In this document: in pieces, positions 24,027 to 33,534 of the stretch
Position numbering within the stretch: position 1 is the first letter of the stretch
Layout of the letters: the number at the start of each line of letters is the position of its first letter
Assembly: GCA_964641965.1 (NCBI GenBank)
Contig: CAZXLD010000021.1
Coordinates: forward strand, 14,311 to 78,310
Origin: JAJDFU01 sp964641965
GTDB taxonomy: Bacteria > Bacteroidota > Bacteroidia > Chitinophagales > Saprospiraceae
Length of the DNA: 64,000 nt
Reading direction: 5' to 3'
Notes under the pieces: generated by a model
The model's input: only the letters and a program-made list of their open reading frames with translations
Told to the model about the DNA's origin: nothing
Databases searched by the model: none
Position numbers and translations under genes: made by a program

Positions 24027-26546
24027 ATGAATCGCTTATCCAATTCACTTGCCTTTTTTTTCCTTATATCAATCCTATTTATGTCTTGCGAACCTGAACT
24101 ATCAACCACTTCGGAAGAGGAGAATGTGGTGCATCCCGAATTGTGGCCAAGCACGAATGGAGGACTTGCTATTGATCCCGAAATCGAAGCAAAGGTTGAC
24201 GAACTTCTGTCCACCTTAAGCGATGAGGAATTAGTCGGCCAGGTTGTGCAAGGCGACATCAATTCCATTACTCCGGAAGAGGTACGCCAGTATCGATTGG
24301 GATCAGTGCTCAACGGTGGAAATTCGGCTCCGGACCAGGATGTACGAGCATCGGCTGATAAATGGCTGGCTCTTGCAGATGCCTTCTGGGAGGCTTCTGT
24401 GGATGAAACAGAGGGGAAAAAATCAATACCTCTTCTTTGGGGTACAGATGCCGTTCATGGCCATAATAACATCCCTGGAGCAACAATATTTCCACATAAT
24501 ATTGGTCTTGGGGCAACCAATAATCCGGACCTGATTCGAAAAATCGGAGCTGTGACGGCGCGGGAAGTGCTCGTAACCGGAATGGATTGGACCTTCGCGC
24601 CAACCCTTGCCGTAGTTCGAGATGATCGTTGGGGACGAACATATGAAGGGTACTCAGAGGACCCGGAAATTGTGGCAAAATATGCCTTAGCTATGGTGGA
24701 AGGACTACAAGGAAAGATGGGCACAGAGGAGTTTCTGGGACAAGAACATGTTCTAGCTACTGCCAAGCATTTTCTCGGGGACGGAGGGACTGTAAATGGT
24801 AAAGACCAGGGGGATAATATTGACACCGAAACTGATTTCCAGAACAACCATAATGCCGGTTATCCACCCGCCATTGAAGCCGGTGTCCAGACGCTGATGG
24901 CTTCCTTTTCCAGCTGGCATGGACAAAAGATGCATGGCAATAAAGCCTTGCTAACCGATGTGGTTAAAGATAGAATGCAATTCAATGGATTTATAGTCGG
25001 CGACTGGAATGGGCATGGGCAGCTTCCCGGGGCTAGCAATACCAACAGCCCTGGAGCGATCCTGGCAGGACTGGATATGTATATGGCACCTGATAGTTGG
25101 AAAGGCTTATATGAGAGTTTGCTAGCGCAGGTGAAGTCCGGCGAAATCCCCAGAGCCCGTTTGGAGGATGCGGTCCGACGAATCCTCCGGGTAAAATTTC
25201 GAATGGGTTTATTTGAAAAGCCCAAACCTTCGGAACGTCCCCTTGCCGGGGATTTCCAGGTTCTTGGCAGTCCGACTCACCTTGAAGTAGCCCGGCAAGC
25301 CGTTCGTCAATCCCTGGTCCTATTGAAAAACAATGGCAATTTGTTACCCTTGGATCCAGGTCAACGCATTTTGGTCACCGGCGACGGAGCCAACGACATC
25401 GGCAAACAAGCCGGAGGCTGGACCCTCTCCTGGCAGGGTACCGGGAATAGCCGAGCCGATTTTCCAAACGGATCTTCTATCTGGGATGGCATTAATTCAG
25501 CCATAAAAGGAGCAGGCGGGCAGGCCGAACTCAGCGCCGACGGAAGCTATCAACAAAAACCGGATGTGGCTGTAGTCGTGTTTGGCGAAGACCCTTATGC
25601 CGAATTCATGGGTGACCGCCCCAACCTGGATTTTGAATCGGAGGTGGGGTTGGATATACTAAAAAAACTCAAGGCCGAAGGTATTCCTACAGTGGCGATT
25701 TTTCTTTCTGGACGACCACTTTGGGTGAATCCTGAAATCAATGCCTCTGAGGCTTTTGTTGCCGCCTGGTTGCCTGGAAGTCAGGGTGCCGGAGTAGCCG
25801 ATGTGATCATTGGCAATCCTGGTGGATCCGTAAATTTCCCAATAGGTGGCAAACTTACCTTCTCCTGGCCTAAAACCGCTGTACAGACCACCCTCAATCG
25901 AGGAGATGAAACCTACGACCCACTCTTCCCTTATGGCTTTGGACTCACCTATGACGACCAGCAAAACCTGGCTCAGCTGCCGGAGGATTCCGGTATTTCC
26001 GAAGAGGCCGGAAGTGGCAAAGTATTTTTTGCCAAAGGGAAAGGAAGTGGCGTATGGAGGCTGCAAGGCCTCGCGGAAGGAACTGCTATTTTAGTGGTTG
26101 ATGCTATGACTACGATAGGTGAGGTACTGACTATCAAGTCCATTGACCGGAATGCGCAAGAAGATGCCAAACAGGCAGTTTGGAGTGGAAAGTCTGCTGC
26201 TCAAATTGGCGTAATCGGCCCGATGGCTGATTTTACCAGAGAATCGAATGGGGATATGGCACTCGCTTTTCAGTTTCGCGTAGATGCAAAACCCGAAACC
26301 AGCGTCGGTCTTTTTGTGGATGCTGAAAGTTCCGGGAGAACCGAATTGGATATAACCAGTCTGATCCGGGAGGCAGTGGTAGGAGAATGGACGGAAGCCC
26401 ACATTAAGCTCAGTTGCTTTGCCGAGGCGGGTGCAGACCTGAGTAAGGTCAATGCTATTTTTGGCATCTCCACAGCAGGCGCATTCACCTTAAGTTTCTC
26501 GGATGTTCGCTTGATGGCGAACGAAGGGCAGGCTATTTGTCCGTAA
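24027..26546 (+). CDS. Glycoside hydrolase family 3 beta-glucosidase/exo-glucanase lipoprotein
   Basis: The start at 24027 gives a lipoprotein signal (MNRLSNSLAFFFLISILFMSC, Cys21); the longer frame from 23895 adds 44 residues lacking signal character. The product is 839 residues. The GH3 N-terminal barrel shows PLLWGTDAVHGHNN, DDRWGRTYEGYSEDP and KHFLGDGGT, with the predicted nucleophile Asp326 in GFIVGDWNGHG. The second alpha/beta domain follows (LVLLKNNGNLLPL, then PDVAVVVFGEDPYAE and HP-like FPYGFGLTY). The last 170 residues resemble the C-terminal carbohydrate-binding-like domain of ExoP-type exo-1,3/1,4-beta-glucanases. It acts on oligosaccharides in the periplasm or at the cell surface. 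Confidence 0.94.
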   Translation: MNRLSNSLAFFFLISILFMSCEPELSTTSEEENVVHPELWPSTNGGLAIDPEIEAKVDELLSTLSDEELVGQVVQGDINSITPEEVRQYRLGSVLNGGNSAPDQDVRASADKWLALADAFWEASVDETEGKKSIPLLWGTDAVHGHNNIPGATIFPHNIGLGATNNPDLIRKIGAVTAREVLVTGMDWTFAPTLAVVRDDRWGRTYEGYSEDPEIVAKYALAMVEGLQGKMGTEEFLGQEHVLATAKHFLGDGGTVNGKDQGDNIDTETDFQNNHNAGYPPAIEAGVQTLMASFSSWHGQKMHGNKALLTDVVKDRMQFNGFIVGDWNGHGQLPGASNTNSPGAILAGLDMYMAPDSWKGLYESLLAQVKSGEIPRARLEDAVRRILRVKFRMGLFEKPKPSERPLAGDFQVLGSPTHLEVARQAVRQSLVLLKNNGNLLPLDPGQRILVTGDGANDIGKQAGGWTLSWQGTGNSRADFPNGSSIWDGINSAIKGAGGQAELSADGSYQQKPDVAVVVFGEDPYAEFMGDRPNLDFESEVGLDILKKLKAEGIPTVAIFLSGRPLWVNPEINASEAFVAAWLPGSQGAGVADVIIGNPGGSVNFPIGGKLTFSWPKTAVQTTLNRGDETYDPLFPYGFGLTYDDQQNLAQLPEDSGISEEAGSGKVFFAKGKGSGVWRLQGLAEGTAILVVDAMTTIGEVLTIKSIDRNAQEDAKQAVWSGKSAAQIGVIGPMADFTRESNGDMALAFQFRVDAKPETSVGLFVDAESSGRTELDITSLIREAVVGEWTEAHIKLSCFAEAGADLSKVNAIFGISTAGAFTLSFSDVRLMANEGQAICP

Positions 26547-26595
26547 GCACCTGGGCAGCATATCGAATGCGAAATAAGGGACAGGAGACAACTAC

Positions 26596-27747
26596 ATGGA
26601 TATTACGGTAAAGACCTTTGCGGGATTGGAGCAGGTATTGGCAACTGAGCTGAACAAATTGGGAGCATCGGACATCCAGGCTGGAAATCGGGCCGTCTTT
26701 TGCCGAGGCTCCAAGGAAGTACTGTACCGGATCAATCTGGAAGCCCGCCTTGCCCTGCGCACCCTGATACCAATCCACAACTTCAAAGCCAGGGATGAAG
26801 ACGAACTCTACCGGGAAATCCAAAAGCTGGATTGGAATTCCTGGATGGGCTTAACCAGTACATTTGCGATCGATGCTGTTACCGGAGGTCCCCTGTTCAA
26901 ACATTCCCGTTATGCTGCGCTTAAGGCAAAGGATGCCCTAGTCGACCAATTTCGGGATCGATTTGGTAAACGTCCAAGTGTCGACGTGAACACCCCGGAT
27001 CTCAGGATTAACCTGCATATCAAGTACAATAAATGCACCCTCTCCCTGGACGCCTCTGGTGAGTCCCTGCACAAACGAGGCTATCGGCAATCTACTGTCA
27101 GGGCTCCCATCAATGAAGTCTTGGCAGCGGGCATGCTCAAACTGGCCGGATGGCCCAAACCCATGCCTTTTCTGGATCCGATGACAGGTTCGGGTACGCT
27201 TCCAATAGAAGCCGCCCTAATGGCTTGCCAAATTCCCCCCCAATCACCTGCCAGAACTTTTGGTTTTCAAAAATGGAACGACTTCGATGCTAAACTTTGG
27301 AAAACAGTGGTTATGGAAGCTCGATCCCGTATTAATCGCGAATGGAAGTATCCCATTCGGGGTAGTGATCGCGATTATCGGGCAATAGAAGCTGCCCTGT
27401 CAAATGCCCGGGCCGCTGGTGTGCACAATTTGGTCCAGTTCAAAAAAGCTCATTGGGAAGAGCTGAACCCTGGCCAACCAGGTCTACTCGTTATGAACCC
27501 ACCCTATGATGAACGACTTGCGGAAGAGCATGTCCTAGAGGTCTATAAAAAAATGGGAGACCAACTCAAAAAAACCTACACCGGATGGGAAGCCTGGATT
27601 ATCTCTTCTCATATTGAAGCGATCAAACATATTGGGCTTCGCACCTCCAAACGGACTACCCTGTATAATGGCCCTCTCGAGTGTAAATACTTGAAATATG
27701 AGTTGTATAAAGGTACTCGGAAGAAGGAATTGCCAGAGAGCAAGTAA
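26596..27747 (+). CDS. THUMP-domain class I rRNA methyltransferase (RlmL N-domain/YpsC type)
   Basis: A 383-residue enzyme. The N-terminal 160 residues hold a ferredoxin-like and THUMP RNA-binding module (FAGLEQVLATELNKLG, then LDASGESLHKRGYR). The Rossmann methyltransferase domain has motif I LDPMTGSGTLPIEAAL and the catalytic MNPPYDERL typical of N2-guanine methylation. Its length fits the single-domain relatives of the RlmL first half that methylate G2445 of 23S rRNA. It lies 49 bp after the GH3 gene on the same strand, with no evident functional link. Confidence 0.93.
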   Translation: MDITVKTFAGLEQVLATELNKLGASDIQAGNRAVFCRGSKEVLYRINLEARLALRTLIPIHNFKARDEDELYREIQKLDWNSWMGLTSTFAIDAVTGGPLFKHSRYAALKAKDALVDQFRDRFGKRPSVDVNTPDLRINLHIKYNKCTLSLDASGESLHKRGYRQSTVRAPINEVLAAGMLKLAGWPKPMPFLDPMTGSGTLPIEAALMACQIPPQSPARTFGFQKWNDFDAKLWKTVVMEARSRINREWKYPIRGSDRDYRAIEAALSNARAAGVHNLVQFKKAHWEELNPGQPGLLVMNPPYDERLAEEHVLEVYKKMGDQLKKTYTGWEAWIISSHIEAIKHIGLRTSKRTTLYNGPLECKYLKYELYKGTRKKELPESK

Positions 27748-27762
27748 GTTTTACAAGACACT

Positions 27763-28485
27763 TCAATTCGCGTCCACCACGCTACCTTCTCCCGAAATGG
27801 ATTGAGATATGGAGGGTTGCCCCTTGTATAGTACATTTCCTACCCCACTGATCCGTACATCCAGCACCTCCATAGCGGTAACTTCTGCATTTCCGGCTCC
27901 ACTGATTCGCACAGCTAACTCCCTGGCTACCAAATCAAACGCATTTAAGGTACCGGCACCGGAAAGGCGATAATCCAGCACATCAGATATCCCTTCCAGC
28001 CGAATCGTGGCTTCCCCGGAAATCCCAACATTCAATACGTCTACATCCGCGCCAATATCCATATTTCCGGAGCCTGATACGGAAAGCTCCAAATTCTGAC
28101 TGAAAATAACGTTTTCGGAGATTATTTCACCAACCCCTGTAATCCCCAGAAATCGAATGGTGGGTAAGGAAGCAATGACCTCCAGTTGTGCATTGCCCCG
28201 GACACAAGTCGGAGTCCGAACCCGCCAGATATCGTCCTCAATGGTAGGACTCAGGATATCCAGCAAATCTGCATTTCCAGTGACCTGGATTCGTTGAATA
28301 GAATCCTGCCAGACCAGAAGACGAGCCGGAAAGGAAAGCTCAATACCTTCCATGGAATTCAAGGCTAATTCCCGGGTTTCAATCGCCCCCCCAATAAAAA
28401 GACAAGCGTCATCATCATCCAGGCAGGCCGTTAAAGAAAAGAGCATTACGAGGGCCGAAATACTGTATTTCAAATAGTTCTTCAT
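27763..28485 (-). CDS. DUF2807 head-GIN domain lipoprotein
   Basis: The start at 28485 gives a lipoprotein signal (ISALVMLFSLTAC); the longer frame from 28530 was not preferred. The 240-residue product is a right-handed beta-solenoid of the DUF2807 (putative auto-transporter adhesin, head GIN) family, shown by repeated ISGVGEI, VSGSGNMDI, LSGAGTLNA, ISGAGNAEV and ISGVGNVLY steps. It is probably envelope-associated; no enzymatic role is known. It is downstream of the TonB receptor on the same strand, 176 bp away. Confidence 0.88.
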   Translation of the reverse strand: MKNYLKYSISALVMLFSLTACLDDDDACLFIGGAIETRELALNSMEGIELSFPARLLVWQDSIQRIQVTGNADLLDILSPTIEDDIWRVRTPTCVRGNAQLEVIASLPTIRFLGITGVGEIISENVIFSQNLELSVSGSGNMDIGADVDVLNVGISGEATIRLEGISDVLDYRLSGAGTLNAFDLVARELAVRISGAGNAEVTAMEVLDVRISGVGNVLYKGQPSISQSISGEGSVVDAN

Positions 28486-28661
28486 GGTAAATAGATTTAG
28501 ACCTTGTTTTAATTTCGTAAATGATGGCAAAATTTGTCCATTTTTTGGTTAGAAAAGGCACAAGTTCGGGATCGTAGTAGCGCTACGAAGCCCGGTTCTG
28601 CAACGCAGTATAACCGAAAAAGTGGCCATTTGGCCGCAGCGTACAAATTTGAAACGGGCTC

Positions 28662-31040
28662 TTAAAATTCAATTCGATAAGCAAATACAGGAAATAGGCC
28701 GGTTTGATAGAAGGCCTCAATGGTTTCTGTATCCTCGTCATAAAAATTGACAAACATATTCAGACGGTTGGTTACATTTTGAATATCAAGCAATAAGGAA
28801 TGCGTTACCTTCTCGGAGTTGATTCGATAACTCAACCCGAGATCAAACCGGTAGTAAAAGCCACTCCTTTCGGAAAAGGGCTGGTCTTCCAGCAACACCG
28901 CCTCACCTGCTGCTCGGGATGCTTCCAGGTCAATCGGGGTATATCGATTGCCTCCAGAGATCACAAATTTTCCATTGAACCCCAGAATATTCTGTTTTCT
29001 TTTTCCTACCGAGAACTCTTTCCCTCCGACCAAATTCAATTGATAGTTTCCATTGAATCGGGTGCTATACCAGTTGCCGTCAAAGGGTCGAAAACGGGAA
29101 TCGTAGACAGATCCGGTAAGCAGAAAATAATATTGTTTGGTAAAGAATTTTTCTAGGGTGACATCCAAGCCCATATTCCTCCCATTTCCCCCACTCTGAG
29201 CATTTTCAATGCCAATGACATCCCACACATTAGAGGCATTAAGAATGGATTTGGTACTTCCTGCTTGCCCCTCAATAGGTACATCGAAAAGATACTGGAA
29301 ATACAATTCGGTATTGAGCCGAAGATTAGAACTGATTCGCCAATCGTATCCCAATACGAGATGCAAAGATTTGGTCAATTCAAGATCTCTCCCCGAAGCC
29401 TGAATTTCCCCGTCAGGCGTCTCCCCTTCAAACAAATAGACTGCTAAATTCTCCACCTTGCTATGGAGGCCGGCTGAAAAGCTCAATTGCCGGTTGGAAT
29501 TTATTTGCCATTGCAGGGCTGCCCTGGGTTCAATGCTAAATTGATGCTCCAGAAACAAATGGGTGTAATGCACCCCGCTGACCAAAGTCCAAGCCGGACT
29601 AAATTTATGTTTCCACTGGGTATACAATTGAAACAGCGAAGTGTAGCCCTCATTGTCGAAATATCTACGTAAAATGTCATCATCACCTCGATCGTCATAA
29701 AAAAAATCAAAGGCCAGGCGGCTGTAAATGAAGCCGGTACGAATCGAACTCTTGGCATTGATCTTATGGTGATAATAGGAACTTAGCCGGTACGCCGTTT
29801 GGGTAAATTGGGTTTGATTCTCCAAGCGATCATCAAAAGCGATGGAGTCTAGTGAATTTTCGAAGAAATTGCCTTCGTTAAAGGAAGCGATGGCTACGGT
29901 TCGCAAATAGCCACGCTCACTGATCAGCAAATTGTGTGAAAGGCCTGCGCTTCCTACCCGTTGGCGTTCGTCAAATCCCCAGTTGTCGTATTTGAATTCC
30001 CAGGTGGTCGTATCCTGCTCCGGTTCAAAGTGCGCCCGATTTTTTCCGCCAAGTCCAAAAATCGAAAATGTCCCAAGCTTAGACGTTGGGATATTGATCT
30101 TGAAGGAGAGGTCTTGATAAGCAGGGGCTACGTCCCCGGCAGGGCTTAAACCGATCGCTTCCAAGGCCGCCAGGGTAGAATAGCGATAGTTGATCAGGAA
30201 AGAGGCTTTATGTTTTTTGGTGAAAGGACCTTCAGCACCTACTTCCAATCCCAAAGCGCCAACCATAAAGGAATATTCCCCCTTTTGATTGTTGCCGTTA
30301 CGAAGCCTGAGGTCAAAAACACCAGCAGTCGCATTGCCGAATTCAGCTGGAAAAGCACCTGTGTAAAAATCCGAGTTGGCCAGGGTAGTACTACTCAGCA
30401 TACTCACGGCCCCACCCGAATTCCCAAGGGATGCAAAGTGATTCGGGTTGGGAATTTCAATTCCATCCAATCGCCAAAGAATGCCTGCAGGTGAATTACC
30501 ACGGACAATAATCTCGTTTTCCAGATCAAAGCCCGAACCGGTATTTACCCCTGCAAAATTTTGGGCCATTCTCGCCGGATCGAAATAGCTGGCTGCATAC
30601 CGACTGGTTTCCTCTACCGAAAAAGACCGAGCACTTACCGTAGCCATCTCATTGAGCGGTTTTGACTTATCCTCATTGCCCACTACGACTACTTCTTGCA
30701 TGAGCACCGAAGATTCCACCATTTCAACTTCCAAGACCAGTTCTTTGGCAGCAGTTAGTAACACACTTGGAAAGTGCAGGGGCTCATACCCCAGGTATGT
30801 AATAGCAATCGTTATCCGACCAACGGGTACAGCATCCAGTTGAAAACTTCCCATGGCATCCGAAGAAGTTCCAGCATGGAAACCCGTATCTAGGAGGACC
30901 TGAATGTTGGCTCCGGTCAGCGGTGCAAGCGTTTCCTTGTCAACCACCTGACCACGGATGGTTTGGGTTTGCGCATGAAGAAATGGCATGACAAGGGCAC
31001 ACCATCCCAGTGTCATCAGGATTGAACGAATCATTTTCAT
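28662..31040 (-). CDS. TonB-dependent receptor with carboxypeptidase-regulatory N-domain
   Basis: A 792-residue outer-membrane receptor. A signal peptide (ending LHAQ) is followed by a carboxypeptidase-regulatory-like domain (about 27-110, IRGQVVDKETLAPLTGANI), a plug (about 130-245, with EIIVRGNSPAGILWRLDGIEIPNP) and a 22-strand barrel ending in the aromatic FPVFAYRIEF. There is no SusD partner, so a polysaccharide-utilisation role is not indicated. It has no STN signalling domain although it adjoins an ECF/FecR cluster whose STN domain is on a separate protein. The 168-bp upstream gap leaves room for its own promoter. Confidence 0.92.
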   Translation of the reverse strand: MKMIRSILMTLGWCALVMPFLHAQTQTIRGQVVDKETLAPLTGANIQVLLDTGFHAGTSSDAMGSFQLDAVPVGRITIAITYLGYEPLHFPSVLLTAAKELVLEVEMVESSVLMQEVVVVGNEDKSKPLNEMATVSARSFSVEETSRYAASYFDPARMAQNFAGVNTGSGFDLENEIIVRGNSPAGILWRLDGIEIPNPNHFASLGNSGGAVSMLSSTTLANSDFYTGAFPAEFGNATAGVFDLRLRNGNNQKGEYSFMVGALGLEVGAEGPFTKKHKASFLINYRYSTLAALEAIGLSPAGDVAPAYQDLSFKINIPTSKLGTFSIFGLGGKNRAHFEPEQDTTTWEFKYDNWGFDERQRVGSAGLSHNLLISERGYLRTVAIASFNEGNFFENSLDSIAFDDRLENQTQFTQTAYRLSSYYHHKINAKSSIRTGFIYSRLAFDFFYDDRGDDDILRRYFDNEGYTSLFQLYTQWKHKFSPAWTLVSGVHYTHLFLEHQFSIEPRAALQWQINSNRQLSFSAGLHSKVENLAVYLFEGETPDGEIQASGRDLELTKSLHLVLGYDWRISSNLRLNTELYFQYLFDVPIEGQAGSTKSILNASNVWDVIGIENAQSGGNGRNMGLDVTLEKFFTKQYYFLLTGSVYDSRFRPFDGNWYSTRFNGNYQLNLVGGKEFSVGKRKQNILGFNGKFVISGGNRYTPIDLEASRAAGEAVLLEDQPFSERSGFYYRFDLGLSYRINSEKVTHSLLLDIQNVTNRLNMFVNFYDEDTETIEAFYQTGLFPVFAYRIEF

Positions 31041-31208
31041 TTGGTTGTTTGGAGTCTTTTGGGAAAACTCCTGCCGATTAGAAAATAGGGGTCAATGGGG
31101 TTCAACCCGTAGAAGGTATATTTTCAGCACACAAACTTGTTGGGTTTCGTGCACTATGTCAATCTAAAAGAACAAAGGGAGCTCAAATTGGAGGAAAACC
31201 CTTAAGTA

Positions 31209-31805
31209 TCAATACCTGCGGTTTCCAAACCAGCCGAGACGAATACCTAGTCCGGCAATCCATCCGCTGAAGTCTTCATCAGAATAATCCCGGGTATCTT
31301 CCTGGGTTCCCCAAACCAAGCGATAACCAAAGGTGCCATATACCCGAAACCATCGGGCAATGTTTAATTCTGCACCAAGCTCCGGACTAAATGCCATAAT
31401 CCGATCAGTATCGGATAAGTTGAAATTAGGTTGGTCGACCCGGATATTGACCGCTCCCCAGCCGATTCGACTGCTGATATAAGGATGAACTACGGCATGA
31501 GGCTTGTAGGCAAACCCCAACCACAAGCCACCGTGGGCAAGATCCACCTGATCTACATCGATATCATCGTCTACGATCACTGAGTAATCCAACGCAGCCA
31601 GCCCATAAGCCCCAATAAAAAAACTTCCAATTACCACACCTCCACCTCCCCCAATGCCGGTCGGAAGGGCGTTAGACACACCAAATTCAAAGATAGGTGC
31701 ACCGAATCCTCCTACTACGTGCGACTTACCAAATAAGGTCTGGTGTTGCCCGTGTAATAGGGAAATAGACATAAAAAGGGCAGTGAAACAAATTAACCGT
31801 TTCAT
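31209..31805 (-). CDS. Small outer-membrane beta-barrel-like protein
   Basis: The start at 31805 gives a signal peptide (MKRLICFTALFMSISLLHGQ); the longer frame from 31871 overlaps the upstream gene. The 198-residue product has alternating hydrophobic and glycine-rich stretches and ends in IRLGWFGNRRY, typical of small outer-membrane barrels. No family is recognised. It follows the STN-repeat gene by 43 bp, so it is probably in the same sigma-controlled operon. Confidence 0.75.
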   Translation of the reverse strand: MKRLICFTALFMSISLLHGQHQTLFGKSHVVGGFGAPIFEFGVSNALPTGIGGGGGVVIGSFFIGAYGLAALDYSVIVDDDIDVDQVDLAHGGLWLGFAYKPHAVVHPYISSRIGWGAVNIRVDQPNFNLSDTDRIMAFSPELGAELNIARWFRVYGTFGYRLVWGTQEDTRDYSDEDFSGWIAGLGIRLGWFGNRRY

Positions 31806-31848
31806 AAAAAATTGTTTTTCAGCAGTTAATAAAGTTGATCTGGTAAGG

Positions 31849-33516
31849 TTAAAATCGAAGACCACCTCCAAATCCGATCCACATGCTTACCGTACGTCCA
31901 TTATTGGACTTTTGATGAAAGGTGTAAGGGGTTAATAGTGTATGGTATTCTCCGGTTTCCGGGTCGATGCGGTCGGAAGCCAGAATGGAAAGATGCGGGC
32001 CAATGTAGAAACTGATCCGTTTACCCAGCCTCCTGTCTGCAGTAACCCGGAATCGGGTCAGTAAATTGAGGTCATTGGTCCAGCCCTCCAATTCATTGAC
32101 ATGTTGCAAGATGCCTTCTACATTCAATAGCCAGGCAGGACTCAATCCAACTGTGGTACCTATTCCATATCCCAGTGTCCAGCTCACTCGTGTTTCCACC
32201 TGCTGCTCCGGGCTGATATCATCCCAGCGCAAACCAAAGTGGACAATATTGTAAAATCGGCGCGCTCCGAACTTTACTCCCGTATTTACCCAAAAGGTCT
32301 CACTGGCTCCGATTTCGATCCGGTTATATCCCTTCCGGATAATGTTAAACAGGCCTATAGGCACGCCCGAAACTGTATCCGCTACGTTGATCAGTCCAAG
32401 CTGGACACCTTTCACCTCCCTGGCCTTATTGAATAAAAAGCTGTATTGACCCAGCCGAACGTTTTCAGCTTTGTTGTAGAATAGAGATGCTTGTAACTTG
32501 GCATCCCCCCCACTCTTGTTAAAAATTCCTGCCGCCTGAGCCACATCACCTCCTTTTTCTGCCCGATTGAACAAGGCAGAAGCCTGTACGCCGGATGTTT
32601 TTCCTTGACTGAGATTAAATAAACCAGCCAGCTGAACAGCCGAACTGGTCCCGGATAAATTAAATAAACCGGCTACCTGAAGGCCATCTACTTCTCCTTT
32701 GGTAACATTGAAAATACCCCCGACTTGAGTTCCTTTTACCTGCCCCCCAACAGTATTGCCCAATCCGGCTACCTGCACTCCTTTTACATCTTCGTAAATG
32801 GTATTAACAAAACCACCCACTTCCAATCCATCGACACCTCCATTTATGCCCCAAAATACGTTGACCGATACCTTGTTGGTCAACTGATCGCTCTGCATGA
32901 AGTTGGTTCCAATCATGGGAAACAAGGAAACCTGGGCCGCTTTCACTTGTGGCGTCTTTGGAATGGTGTACTCCGGCCGTAAATTCAGTTGCCACTCCCG
33001 ACGATACTTATCTATATTAAATTCAGCTATTCGCGCTCCACCTGGCAATGATTCGAATTTGGGGCTCTGGATAGGTGGCAAGGCAGCTAATCGGGCCTGC
33101 TCTTCCCGGATACGCTTTTCAAACTCCTGATCGGAGAAGGGTTTGTCCAGTTCGTTTAAACTCGGTTGGGGCTCCTCTACTTTGGTGGTCACGGGTTCTT
33201 TGGTGGTCAAATCCGGTTTTAGAATGATAAATCCTTCCCTTTCCACCCATTGAATCGAACTGCCGGAAAGCAGGACTTGCAACACCTCTTCCAGTGGTTG
33301 ATTCTTTTCCGAGTAAGAGACCATACGGTTTACGGGAACAAAGGAGCTGCTATACACAAAGGATACCTGGTACTGTAGTTCCAGTTCTTCCAATACGTCT
33401 TCCATCGGCTTGTTGCTCACATGCAAGCTCACCTGCTTACTCAGTTGCTGCCCCCAAAGGATTGGCATACCCAAGCAAAGAAGAAACGCTAGTTGAAATG
33501 GTACTGTCCAATGCAT
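31849..33516 (-). CDS. STN-domain surface protein with GLFN (LA_2272-type) repeats
   Basis: A 555-residue protein. After a signal peptide (residues 1-22) comes a secretin/TonB short N-terminal (STN) domain at about 25-100 (VSNKPMEDVLEELELQYQ, then FIILKPD), normally the part of a transducing TonB receptor that touches FecR. Residues 105-220 are a linker. About eleven repeats of roughly 15 residues span 228-400, each like VDGLQVAGLFN, of the type seen in LA_2272-family surface proteins. The C-terminal 150 residues look like an outer-membrane barrel. It follows fecR by 18 bp and is likely the signalling partner of that anti-sigma factor. Confidence 0.88.
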   Translation of the reverse strand: MHWTVPFQLAFLLCLGMPILWGQQLSKQVSLHVSNKPMEDVLEELELQYQVSFVYSSSFVPVNRMVSYSEKNQPLEEVLQVLLSGSSIQWVEREGFIILKPDLTTKEPVTTKVEEPQPSLNELDKPFSDQEFEKRIREEQARLAALPPIQSPKFESLPGGARIAEFNIDKYRREWQLNLRPEYTIPKTPQVKAAQVSLFPMIGTNFMQSDQLTNKVSVNVFWGINGGVDGLEVGGFVNTIYEDVKGVQVAGLGNTVGGQVKGTQVGGIFNVTKGEVDGLQVAGLFNLSGTSSAVQLAGLFNLSQGKTSGVQASALFNRAEKGGDVAQAAGIFNKSGGDAKLQASLFYNKAENVRLGQYSFLFNKAREVKGVQLGLINVADTVSGVPIGLFNIIRKGYNRIEIGASETFWVNTGVKFGARRFYNIVHFGLRWDDISPEQQVETRVSWTLGYGIGTTVGLSPAWLLNVEGILQHVNELEGWTNDLNLLTRFRVTADRRLGKRISFYIGPHLSILASDRIDPETGEYHTLLTPYTFHQKSNNGRTVSMWIGFGGGLRF

Positions 33517-33534
33517 ACAGTCGGATGATTTCTT

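Noticed and set aside
28560..28625. Palindromic words such as GTAGCGCTAC before the DUF2807 gene, considered as a terminator of the TonB receptor gene
   Set aside because: The stems are short, no T run follows on the minus strand, and similar palindromic words recur in other gaps.
28662..31040. SusC/SusD-type polysaccharide utilisation locus
   Set aside because: The receptor is only 792 residues and there is no SusD lipoprotein or glycan enzyme beside it; the GH3 gene is 2 kb away on the other strand.
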